Source: JAXHUH01 sp034211175 | Lineage (GTDB): Bacteria; Actinomycetota; Acidimicrobiia; Acidimicrobiales; CAIXPF01 | Direction of reading: 5' to 3' | Assembly: GCA_034211175.1 (NCBI GenBank) | Contig: JAXHUH010000287.1 | Span: forward strand, 1-17,360 | Length of the DNA: 17,360 nt | Part shown: positions 1-6,114 of the stretch, piece by piece | How positions within the stretch are numbered: the first letter of the stretch is position 1 | Layout of the letters: every line of letters begins with the position of its first letter | Made by a program: the position numbers and the translations under genes | Notes under the pieces: model-generated | Seen by the model: the letters and a program-made list of their open reading frames with translations, nothing else | Told to the model about the DNA's origin: nothing | Database searches by the model: none

Positions 1-4
1 CGGC

Positions 5-36
5 CGCCGCCCCGGTCCCGCAGGACCGGGGCGGCG
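5..36. terminator. Strong GC hairpin at left edge, probable terminator
   Basis: A perfect inverted repeat with 14-bp arms (5-18 and 23-36) encloses a CGCA tetraloop. No T-tract follows, which is common for hairpin terminators in very GC-rich actinobacteria. It lies 77 bases before the first complete gene, so it most likely ends a plus-strand gene lying off the left edge. The direction is inferred. Confidence 0.6.
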
Positions 37-100
37 CCGCCGTGCCGGTGCGGTGGCGTCGGACGCGAACGGCTCGCTGGCCGCCCGGGTCGGCGCCGGT

Positions 101-106
101 TAGCGT
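101..106 (+). promoter_or_regulatory. -10 element TAGCGT of a probable leaderless promoter
   Basis: TAGCGT fits the actinobacterial TANNNT -10 pattern and sits exactly 6 bases before the ATG at 113. No purine-rich ribosome binding site lies between them. Transcription would start at or next to the ATG, giving a leaderless mRNA. No convincing -35 was found. Confidence 0.4.
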
Positions 107-112
107 CGGACC

Positions 113-322
113 ATGGACCGGGTCGTGATCAAGGTGCGGGAGAACGGTCCGCTGCTCGTGCGGGGCGACATCGAGCTCGTCGATCACGAGGGCCGGCGCT
201 TCGAGGTCGGCGACGACATCGTGCTGTGCCGCTGCGGTGCCTCGGAGCGGCGGCCGTTCTGCGACGGCAGCCACCGTCGCGTCGGCTTCGCCAGCACCTG
301 TCGGGCCGGGGAGGAGTCGTGA
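113..322 (+). CDS. CDGSH iron-sulfur domain protein
   Basis: This 69-aa protein carries the complete CDGSH signature: Cys39, Cys41, Cys50 and His54 in the arrangement C-x-C-x8-C-D-G-S-H. These are the four ligands of the labile [2Fe-2S] cluster of the mitoNEET/CDGSH family. The length is normal for a bacterial single-domain member. There is no signal peptide or membrane helix, so it should be cytosolic. Family members take part in redox sensing or Fe-S/electron transfer, but the exact partner here is unknown. The ATG at 113 is supported by a TANNNT element 6 bases upstream. The stop overlaps the GTG start of the next gene (GTGA, 319-322), so the two are probably translated together. Family assignment is firm; cellular role is not. 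Confidence 0.9.
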   Translation: MDRVVIKVRENGPLLVRGDIELVDHEGRRFEVGDDIVLCRCGASERRPFCDGSHRRVGFASTCRAGEES

Positions 323-801
323 TCGGCTCCCGGACCCGGGCGCTCGAGCAGCGCGAGCTGGACGCCTACGACGTGCTCGACCCGGCGCTGGCCGCACGGG
401 TGCGGATCGTGCGGGTCCCGCTGCTGCCGCCCCGGGCCGCGGGCATGACGCTCGGCCGCTACGTGCTCGTCCTCGACGACGACGACCACCTCGGTGAGCG
501 GACGCTGCTGGCCCACGAGCTGGTCCACGTGCGCCAGTGGCACGACCTCGGCCGTGTCGGGTTCCTCCGCGCGTACCTCGGCGACTACGCCCGTCACCTG
601 CGCCGGCTGCGCCGTCACCACGACGCCTACCGGGCGATCTCCCTGGAGGTCGAGGCGCGTGACGAAGCACGCCGCTGGAGCGACCGACGCCGGTCCCGTC
701 ACGAGACGGGCGCCCCGCCGACGCCGTCCGTCGCGGAGTCGTCACGTCCGACCGCCGCTTCGTCACACGATGGCGCGAATCCGCCGGACGACGTCGTCTG
801 A
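319..801 (+). CDS. HExxH-motif protein, putative DUF4157-like metalloprotease
   Basis: The GTG at 319 is chosen because it gives a GTGA overlap with the CDGSH gene and drops an Arg/Pro-rich upstream stretch that is only out-of-frame CDGSH sequence. The 160-aa product has a zinc-protease-like motif HELVHVRQW (His66, Glu67, His70) preceded by a short hydrophobic strand. About 40 residues later comes SLEVEAR (Glu110/Glu112), which could give the third Glu ligand of a gluzincin. This HExxH, helix, then 'E-x-E-A' pattern occurs in small actinobacterial DUF4157-like proteins. Residues 120-160 are a Ser/Thr/Pro/Arg-rich, probably disordered tail. No signal peptide is evident. Proteolytic activity is inferred from the motif alone; the substrate is unknown. 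Confidence 0.7.
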   Translation: MIGSRTRALEQRELDAYDVLDPALAARVRIVRVPLLPPRAAGMTLGRYVLVLDDDDHLGERTLLAHELVHVRQWHDLGRVGFLRAYLGDYARHLRRLRRHHDAYRAISLEVEARDEARRWSDRRRSRHETGAPPTPSVAESSRPTAASSHDGANPPDDVV

Positions 802-973
802 CCGTCACGTGACGGCGGGAATCCGTGACGATCGTCATCGAAACCCCCAGGTCAGTCACCAATCCGCCATGAAGTGACGGTTTCCGTAACGGAATCGACA
901 CGACGGACACCGATCCGACATAGACTTCTCTGCACGGGCGTAACGAGGCGGAAACCCAGGCGGGAAGACTCGG
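802..973 (+). promoter_or_regulatory. Palindrome-rich promoter region of the 115-aa protein gene
   Basis: Three palindromes lie in 93 bases. CCGTCACGTGACGG at 802-815 is perfect, TGACGATCGTCA at 826-837 is perfect, and TTCCGT-A-ACGGAA at 882-894 has 6-bp arms. A -35-like TCGACA (895-900) abuts the third, and TAGACT (921-926) is a TANNNT -10 candidate. The 20-base spacer between them is longer than ideal. A purine-rich GGGAAGA (962-968) stands 5 bases before the ATG at 974 as a likely ribosome binding site. The stretch is visibly less GC-rich than its surroundings, as expected for regulatory DNA. The binding protein is unknown. Confidence 0.5.
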
Positions 974-1321
974 ATGTTCCACAAGCCGCTCATTGGCTTC
1001 ATGATCGGTAGCGCGGCGGAGATCGCACGGACGGGAAACCTCCCCTCCATCGGTGTGGCTCTCCTGATCGCTCTCATCAGCGAGATCATCTTCGAGCTCG
1101 GCTTCGACGGGATCTGCATGATCGTGGCCGTCGAGCGGCGGGTCCGGCGCTACGGCCTCCTCCCGGACCGGGCGCAGCTGCACACCCGCAAGCGCGCCGA
1201 CCTCAGCCTGGTCCCGGCCATGACCTCGGTTCGCAAGCTGGAGGCGGTCGACCCGACCGGCTTCCGCAAGCCCTGCTGGGCCTCGGCCACGGTCGGCCTG
1301 CGGGCCCCCGAGCTCGTCTGA
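974..1321 (+). CDS. Hypothetical 115-aa membrane protein
   Basis: I do not recognise this family. The ORF has strongly GC-ending codons throughout, a plausible ribosome binding site (GGGAAGA, 5-base spacer) and its own AT-richer promoter region, all of which argue that it is real. The product has a moderately hydrophobic N-terminus (residues 5-15). A long hydrophobic helix follows at about 26-53, carrying two acidic residues (Glu37, Glu41) that are unusual inside a membrane span. The rest is a basic 60-residue tail with several Arg/Lys and two Cys-containing spots (Cys48 in the helix, Cys101 in the tail). It stands alone, with TGACG-rich non-coding DNA on both sides. It could be a small bitopic membrane protein; no function can be assigned. 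Confidence 0.6.
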   Translation: MFHKPLIGFMIGSAAEIARTGNLPSIGVALLIALISEIIFELGFDGICMIVAVERRVRRYGLLPDRAQLHTRKRADLSLVPAMTSVRKLEAVDPTGFRKPCWASATVGLRAPELV

Positions 1322-1601
1322 GCCACCGCCGAACGCCACCCGGACACCGCGACAGCCGGCGTCGGTGGCAGCTGCGGAGAACGGTCGTCCCCGCCTCGGA
1401 CGATCCACTCCCCCAGCTGCGACCCACGCCGGCTGTTGTCGTTCTCGGCCCATGACCGCAGGTCGGGACGCACCCGGGCCGTCGTCGCCCCCGCCACGAC
1501 GGGCGCTCGGTCGGTCCGTCCGCCGTCCCCGCCACGGCGCACCGCACCGCCGCGACCCGCCGAGGTGACGGCTCGGGAGATGACGGCACCGCACCACTCG
1601 G

Positions 1602-1646
1602 CCCGAAGATGACGACCCCGAAGATGACGACCCCGAAGATGACGAC
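1602..1646. repeat. Three perfect 15-bp tandem repeats
   Basis: The unit CCCGAAGATGACGAC occurs head-to-tail at 1602-1616, 1617-1631 and 1632-1646 without mismatch. The related unit CCGCAACATGACG follows at 1648-1660, with a degenerate copy at 1665-1679 and TCGCAACATGACG at 1682-1694. TGACG motifs also precede the array at 1566 and 1581, keeping the 15-base phase. On the minus strand 15 bp equals five codons (reading RHLRG three times), so a decayed pentapeptide-repeat segment is an alternative to a regulatory array. Confidence 0.85.
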
Positions 1647-1686
1647 GCCGCAACATGACGAGCGCCGCAACATTCGACGGATCGCA

Positions 1687-1707
1687 ACATGACGGTGACC
1701 GTCATGT
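1687..1707. promoter_or_regulatory. 21-bp palindrome (10-bp arms), operator-like
   Basis: The arms ACATGACGGT (1687-1696) and ACCGTCATGT (1698-1707) are exact reverse complements around one central G. It ends the TGACG array and shares the TGACG half-site with the palindromes at 802-837. This could be a binding site for a dimeric regulator or, as RNA, a hairpin beyond the end of the transpeptidase gene. Confidence 0.45.
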
Positions 1708-1718
1708 ACCGCGGCCGT

Positions 1719-1735
1719 GTCGGCGGATCGCCGAC
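1719..1735 (-). terminator. Hairpin downstream of the L,D-transpeptidase gene
   Basis: Perfect 7-bp arms GTCGGCG/CGCCGAC enclose a 3-base loop. It lies 62 bases beyond the minus-strand stop codon at 1798 and, with the adjacent palindrome at 1687-1707, could end that transcript. No T-tract. Confidence 0.35.
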
Positions 1736-1797
1736 GCCGCCGAACCCGCTCCGGGGCCACGGCCGCCGGGCGACCTCCCCCGGGCTGCTCCGCCGGC

Positions 1798-2955
1798 TCA
1801 GGGCGTGGCGGGGGACTCGATCAGACCGGCGGCGGCGAGCGGCTCGGGGGGCGTGCCCCGGGCGTGGTCCTCGGCGAGTTGGGCGGCGCCCAGCTCGGCC
1901 TCCTCCTCGAGCCGCTCCGCACGCTCGCGGGCGGCCTCGATGGCGTCGGCCCGTTCCTGGCGCCGCTGCTCCGCCGGGATCGGGCGGGGCGTCGCCTCCC
2001 GACCGAAGACGTACACCGGCTGGCCGTCGGGCACGACGGTCGGCAGGTACTCGGCGATGTGCATCGGGATCCGGACACAGCCGTGGGAGGCCGGCACCGG
2101 AGGCACGTCGGTGTAGCCGTGGATCGCGAACCCGAGGTGGAAGTACAGCGGGTTGTACAGGTAGCCGAGGGGTGCGTCGCGCCAGCCCTCGACCCGCCGC
2201 TCGACGACGAACCGCCCGGTCGGGGTGATGGCGTACTCGCACTTGTCGACGCCGCAGAACTGCACCCCGTTGCCCGACGACACGTGCGTGGTCAGCACCC
2301 GCCGGCCGGCGCGGAACACGTGGAGGAGCTGGCGGTCGAGGTCGACCTCGAGACGATCGGGCTCGTTGCCCGTCGACACGACGGGGATGTCGGCACCCCG
2401 GGCCAGCAGCGTGCGCACGTCGGGGCCGACGAGCCCGTCGACGTCCACGCCCCAGGTCTTCTGCAGCGCCCAGACGGCCTGCTCGGTCGCCAGGCCGAAC
2501 ATCCCGTCGACCGGGCCCGGGTCGAAGCCGAGGTCGAGGAGCCGGGCCTGGAGCCGGCGGACCTCCGTGCCACGGTCACCACGGCGCAACACCGGCGGCG
2601 GTGGCGGCACAGTCGTGGTGGTCGTCTCGACCACGGTCGTCGTCGGTGCCGGCGCGGTCGTGGTGGTGGTCGTCGTCGGCGGCGCGGTCGTCGTGGTCGT
2701 GGTCGTGATGTCGACGACCTCCGCGGCGACGACCGCCCGCTCGGCTACCTCGGCCGCGACGACCGCCCGCTCGGGCTCGAGCGGCTTCGGCGGTGACAGC
2801 GAGTCGCCGTCGGGGCGCAGCGGCTGGACGACCGGGCCGAGCGCCCGGAGATCGGTCACCTCACCGAGCGGCGGGATCTCGGCGGCCGCGGACGCACACG
2901 CACCGGCGACGAGCGCCACGGTGATGACCATCCTCGATGCCCTTTTCGGGACCAC
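1798..2955 (-). CDS. L,D-transpeptidase (YkuD) with peptidoglycan-binding domain
   Basis: This secreted enzyme forms 3-3 cross-links in peptidoglycan. I chose the GTG at 2955 because GGAGGAG (2966-2960) sits 4 bases upstream, and it gives a proper signal peptide: basic n-region MVPKRASR, hydrophobic core to about residue 19, then Cys20 in a weak lipobox (VAGAC). Other starts are the ATG at 2931 (AAGGG upstream) and one at 3018. The order of parts is: signal; a duplicated AVVAAE/ERAVVAAE segment (64-81); a Thr/Pro linker (84-121); a PG_binding_1 domain (about 122-187); and a YkuD domain (about 200-319) with His279 and the catalytic S290-H-G-C293-x-R295. A charged, coiled-coil-like tail (328-365) follows. 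An extra Cys pair (FCGVDKC, residues 234 and 239) lies in the catalytic domain. TACCAT (2989-2984) is a possible -10. It follows the Roadblock gene after 100 bases and so may also be co-transcribed with it. Confidence 0.92.
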   Translation of the reverse strand: MVPKRASRMVITVALVAGACASAAAEIPPLGEVTDLRALGPVVQPLRPDGDSLSPPKPLEPERAVVAAEVAERAVVAAEVVDITTTTTTTAPPTTTTTTTAPAPTTTVVETTTTTVPPPPPVLRRGDRGTEVRRLQARLLDLGFDPGPVDGMFGLATEQAVWALQKTWGVDVDGLVGPDVRTLLARGADIPVVSTGNEPDRLEVDLDRQLLHVFRAGRRVLTTHVSSGNGVQFCGVDKCEYAITPTGRFVVERRVEGWRDAPLGYLYNPLYFHLGFAIHGYTDVPPVPASHGCVRIPMHIAEYLPTVVPDGQPVYVFGREATPRPIPAEQRRQERADAIEAARERAERLEEEAELGAAQLAEDHARGTPPEPLAAAGLIESPATP

Positions 2956-3055
2956 CCAGCTCCTCCGGAATCGGTCGATCGAGATGGTACTTCGTGCGCG
3001 GGGTGACCTCGCCTTCACCTCGAGTGACCGTCCATCACCCCTGGAGAGAGGACCA

Positions 3056-3478
3056 TCACCGCGGCAGGGTATGGCGGAGGTGCGACATCAGCTCGGGCGT
3101 GAGCGTTCGGGCGCATGAATCCGCCAGCATCGTCATCTCGTACCCGACGAGGCCCATGTCGCACGTTCGCTCGGCGATGACCGCGAGGCATGCCCCGTGG
3201 ACGATGGCGGAGACGAACAGGTAGCCCTCGGCCATCTCGACCACCACCTGGCGCATCCCCTCGAAGCCGAAGCAGCCCGCGGCCCCGCCGGTGAGGCTCG
3301 CGAGCCCCGACGTCACCGCGGCGAACTGGTCGGCCACGTCCCGTGGGAGCCCGGCCGACAGGCCGACGAGCAGGCCGTCCGACGACACGATCAGCGCGTG
3401 GCGGATGCCGTCGATGCGCGTCGCGAAGCCGCTCAGCAGTCCGCCGAGGTCCTCCGCCGGTCCCGGGGGTCGGGTCAT
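3056..3478 (-). CDS. Roadblock/LC7 domain protein (conservon CvnB-like)
   Basis: The 140-aa protein is a single Roadblock/LC7 domain. The pattern VSSDGLLVGLSAGL (31-44), a Gly-rich turn near 58-74, and the C-terminal LAVIAERTCDMGLVGYEM stretch (98-115) match the actinobacterial conservon CvnB and MglB-like subfamily. Such proteins are cytosolic dimers that contact a Ras-like GTPase, often as a GTPase-activating or scaffold factor. Its ATG overlaps the stop of the upstream kinase-like gene (ATGA, 3475-3478), giving the normal CvnA-CvnB order. The expected DUF742 protein (CvnC) and GTPase (CvnD) do not follow; the next gene is a cell-wall transpeptidase. Family and context are firm; the GTPase partner must lie elsewhere or be absent. 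Confidence 0.9.
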   Translation of the reverse strand: MTRPPGPAEDLGGLLSGFATRIDGIRHALIVSSDGLLVGLSAGLPRDVADQFAAVTSGLASLTGGAAGCFGFEGMRQVVVEMAEGYLFVSAIVHGACLAVIAERTCDMGLVGYEMTMLADSCARTLTPELMSHLRHTLPR

Positions 3479-5892
3479 CGCATCCCTTCGTCGTCGCGTC
3501 GACCGTCTCGTGGCGCAGGGTCGGCCCTGCGCTCGGCGTGGTCGACCCCGGCCCGGAAGCTGTCGAGCATGGTCTGGACGTCGGCCGCGGCCCGTGCCGG
3601 GTCGTCCGGGCGCGAGGCATGGCCCTCGGTGCGCCGCCGCTGCGGCGTCGATGAGCGGCGGGGCACGCGTCGCTGCAGCCCCGAGGCGGTCAACCCGCCG
3701 GCCGCGTGCGCGCCGTCCGCCGCTCCCCTGCCGCCGACCGCCGCGGCCGGTTGCGTGGCCGTGGGACGCGGTGTGGGCGGCGACGTCCGGCCCGGCGCCG
3801 GCGGTCCCGACGGGGTCGCCGACGCGGTCACCGGTGCTGCCGGGTGGGCGGGGCGGTCGGGTACTCGGGGCCGATCGCCCCTCGGTGGTGTCGGCGGGAG
3901 GGAGCGACCGGCGTGGCGCCGGCGGCCGAAGCCGGCGTCGACCTCGGTCCGGGCCTGCGGACGCGCCGGCTCGGGCGGGGCCGGCTCGGGCGCGGCCGGC
4001 GTCGGGAGCGCACTCGTCGCTGCCGCGGCGGTCGGCGACCCGACGGTGCCCTGGGCGGGCGGGTCGTCGGTGCCGCTGACGAGGTGGGGGCCGAGCACGA
4101 CCTTGGCGAGCGGGCCGTGCTCACCGGCGATCAGCTCGATGTCGAGCTGGTGGCGCCGGGCGAGGCGACCGGCCACCGCCAGCCCGAACCACTCGGCGTC
4201 GCCGTGGGCCGACGGGTCGGTGAGTGCGTGGTTGGCGGCGGCGAGGTCGGCGGGGTCGAACGGTGTCCCGTGGGACAGCACCGCGACGACGTAGCCCCGG
4301 CCTTCGCCCCGACCGCTGACCGTCGCGCCCGACAGGTGCCCGGAGCCGGTGAGCACGTCGAGGACCTCGGCGATCACCTGGACAGCCGCCGGCGCGACGT
4401 CGCCGCGGAGGAAGGCGGGCTCGATGGCGCGGACGTCGAGCGGCGCAGCCAATTCGATGGTGGCCACGGCCCGGTCGACGACCTCGCTCACCGGGACCGA
4501 TCGCCCCGATGGCCGTGCCGGCACCTCGCCGCCGCCGGCCACGAGGAGCCCGTCCGCCTCGCGCCCGAGCCGACGGGCCGACGAGCGCAGGCGCGCGACC
4601 GTGCCATGGGGCTGATCGCGGCCGACGCCGCTCCGGCCGACGTCGAGCTCGCCGAGCAGTCGGAGCTGGCGCTCGGCGAGCTCGCGCTGGCGGTGCCCGA
4701 GCGCGACCAGTGTGCTGTCGGAGCCCGCCCGTGACGACACGGCGTCGATGCTGGAGCCGACCGCGGCGAGTTGCAGCTCGTTGACCGAGCGCACGAGGGC
4801 GTCGAGCTCGGTGCTGTGCCGCGGGGCGATCGGTTCGAGCACGACCTCGGAGGTCGGGTCGGCGACCGCCCTGGCGATGGCGTCGGGGAGGTGGTCCCTC
4901 GAGATCTCGTCGACGTCGGTGGCGAGCCCGAACAGCCGGCGGACGGCGAGCCGGTCGATCGAGAGCCACGCGGCGACCGCGTAGGCGAGCGCGCCGACGG
5001 CGAGTGCACCGTGGAGCACCAGGCCGCGGGTCGAAGCGGCGGCCACGTCGGACGACGCGCCCGTCGCGGTGGCCACCGTGGCGACGTCGAGGGCGCGCAG
5101 CTGCGCGACGAGCTCGTCGGTCACCCCGACCGCCTCGAGCGGTCCGGCCGCGCCCGAGGCGGCCTGCTCGCGGGCGAGGAACCGGTCGGCGCCGACCGCG
5201 CTCGACAGCAGCCCGTCGAGGGCCCGGACGTCGGCCGGGACCGCCGTCGACGTGAACACGGCGAGCAGCTCCGCGATCGCGCCGTCGAGCTCACTGAGGC
5301 GCTGGTCGACGAAGGGGACCCACTCGTCGGCCGCGGCCGCGCCGCCGACGATGGCACGCTGGAGCGCGACGACGTCGGTCAGGCGCACCGCGGCGTCGAT
5401 CGCCACGGCCCGCCGGGCGGTCGTGTCGTCGGGCGCCACAGCCGCCAGCTCCCCGATCCGGACGATGAGCACGATGATGGCGTCGGTGTAGGCGTTGAGC
5501 ACCGCGTCGCGGTCCGCCCCACCTCCGTCGACGTCGGTGCGTGTCGAGGCCAGGTCGTTGAGCTGGAGTGCGGCGATCCGCCACGGCTCGGTCGGCGCCT
5601 CGGCGAGCGCAGTGGCCGCGGCGTCGGTCGCGGCGCGGGCCTCGACGAGCTGGTCGGTCACGAGTGCCGGGTCGGCGACCGCGACCGAGGAGAAGGTGCG
5701 CTCGATCTGCAGCGCGTGGACGACAGCGGTGGCGAGCCCCGCCCCCTCGAGCGCGTCGTCGAGCTCCGCGGCGGCCGAGCGCTCGGCCAGGGCCCCGCGG
5801 GCCCCGGCGCCGGCGAGCGCGAGGAGCCCGAGGCAGGGCAGGAGCACGAGGGCGAAGAGCTTGACCCCGAGCGTCGATCTGGGCTTCGGCAT
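3475..5892 (-). CDS. NIT-domain conservon kinase homologue, probable pseudokinase
   Basis: The 805-aa protein has the architecture of the conservon sensor kinase CvnA. TM1 (9-33) is followed by an extracytoplasmic nitrate/nitrite-sensing NIT-like domain (about 45-285), TM2 (290-312) and a short HAMP-like segment. A dimerisation region (about 394-453) precedes a HATPase_c-like domain (about 465-605). A Pro/Ala/Thr-rich tail ends in MLDSFRAGVDHAE, like the SFQSG tail of conservon kinases. Aligned by eye with Streptomyces-type relatives, the phospho-acceptor His is Ser437, the N-box Asn is Val513, and the G1-box Asp-x-Gly-x-Gly is Ser540-H-G-T-Pro544. The G2-like FGLAVAGRLARRH (569-581) remains. 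It therefore probably lacks kinase activity. The ATG at 5892 is chosen because it directly precedes TM1 and has AAAGG upstream; the ORF extends further in low-complexity Arg-rich sequence. ATGA overlap with the Roadblock gene. Confidence 0.85.
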   Translation of the reverse strand: MPKPRSTLGVKLFALVLLPCLGLLALAGAGARGALAERSAAAELDDALEGAGLATAVVHALQIERTFSSVAVADPALVTDQLVEARAATDAAATALAEAPTEPWRIAALQLNDLASTRTDVDGGGADRDAVLNAYTDAIIVLIVRIGELAAVAPDDTTARRAVAIDAAVRLTDVVALQRAIVGGAAAADEWVPFVDQRLSELDGAIAELLAVFTSTAVPADVRALDGLLSSAVGADRFLAREQAASGAAGPLEAVGVTDELVAQLRALDVATVATATGASSDVAAASTRGLVLHGALAVGALAYAVAAWLSIDRLAVRRLFGLATDVDEISRDHLPDAIARAVADPTSEVVLEPIAPRHSTELDALVRSVNELQLAAVGSSIDAVSSRAGSDSTLVALGHRQRELAERQLRLLGELDVGRSGVGRDQPHGTVARLRSSARRLGREADGLLVAGGGEVPARPSGRSVPVSEVVDRAVATIELAAPLDVRAIEPAFLRGDVAPAAVQVIAEVLDVLTGSGHLSGATVSGRGEGRGYVVAVLSHGTPFDPADLAAANHALTDPSAHGDAEWFGLAVAGRLARRHQLDIELIAGEHGPLAKVVLGPHLVSGTDDPPAQGTVGSPTAAAATSALPTPAAPEPAPPEPARPQARTEVDAGFGRRRHAGRSLPPTPPRGDRPRVPDRPAHPAAPVTASATPSGPPAPGRTSPPTPRPTATQPAAAVGGRGAADGAHAAGGLTASGLQRRVPRRSSTPQRRRTEGHASRPDDPARAAADVQTMLDSFRAGVDHAERRADPAPRDGRRDDEGMR

Positions 5893-6114
5893 CCTGTCCG
5901 CCTTTCGTGCACCTGACGCACGCGGCGGGCCTGGTCCCGCTTGCGGCGCCCGGCGCCCGCGGTCGTGCGCCGACGCCGTCCTCCTCGGATCCCTGCGCTG
6001 GAGAACCCTGCGCGGGCCCGATGCCGCCCCATCGCCGTTCGGAGCATAGCGACGCGATCGCCCGGGCGACGACGCCCGTGCGGACGGCTGACCTGCGCCC
6101 ACTACGGTTCGGCG
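5893..6114. promoter_or_regulatory. Divergent promoter region between kinase-like gene and psuK
   Basis: These 222 bases separate two divergent operons. On the minus strand TATGCT (6048-6043) fits TANNNT and could drive the conservon-like operon with a leader of about 145 bases. On the plus strand TACGGT (6103-6108) ends exactly 6 bases before the ATG of psuK, suggesting a leaderless transcript. No strong -35 or operator was recognised. Confidence 0.4.

Larger units (their letters stand above)
1322..1797. other. 476-bp gene-free region with repeats and palindromes
   Basis: No convincing gene. The part 1322-1555 is GC-rich and without clear structure. From 1566 to 1707 the pentamer TGACG recurs about every 15-16 bases, including a perfect 15-bp triplicate and a 21-bp palindrome. 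A hairpin follows at 1719-1735, near the 3' end of the minus-strand transpeptidase gene. Minus-strand ORFs cross the region, but their translation is low-complexity Arg/Gly and matches no family known to me. Confidence 0.6.

Noticed and set aside
1602..1694. CRISPR-like array from the tandem repeats
   Set aside because: The repeats are directly adjacent with no unique spacers of constant length, the unit is only 15 bp, and no cas gene is present.
1150..1760. Overlapping minus-strand ORFs of 168 and 185 aa crossing the repeat region
   Set aside because: Their translations are Arg/Gly/Ser low-complexity, they run antisense through the well-coded 974-1321 gene, and no start with a ribosome binding site or known domain was seen. 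A short pentapeptide-remnant reading of the repeats is kept only as an alternative in the findings.
2225..3118. Plus-strand 297-aa ORF rich in Val and Thr opposite the transpeptidase
   Set aside because: It is the antisense of the Thr-linker gene; its Val runs are the complement of Thr codons. No domain or ribosome binding site.
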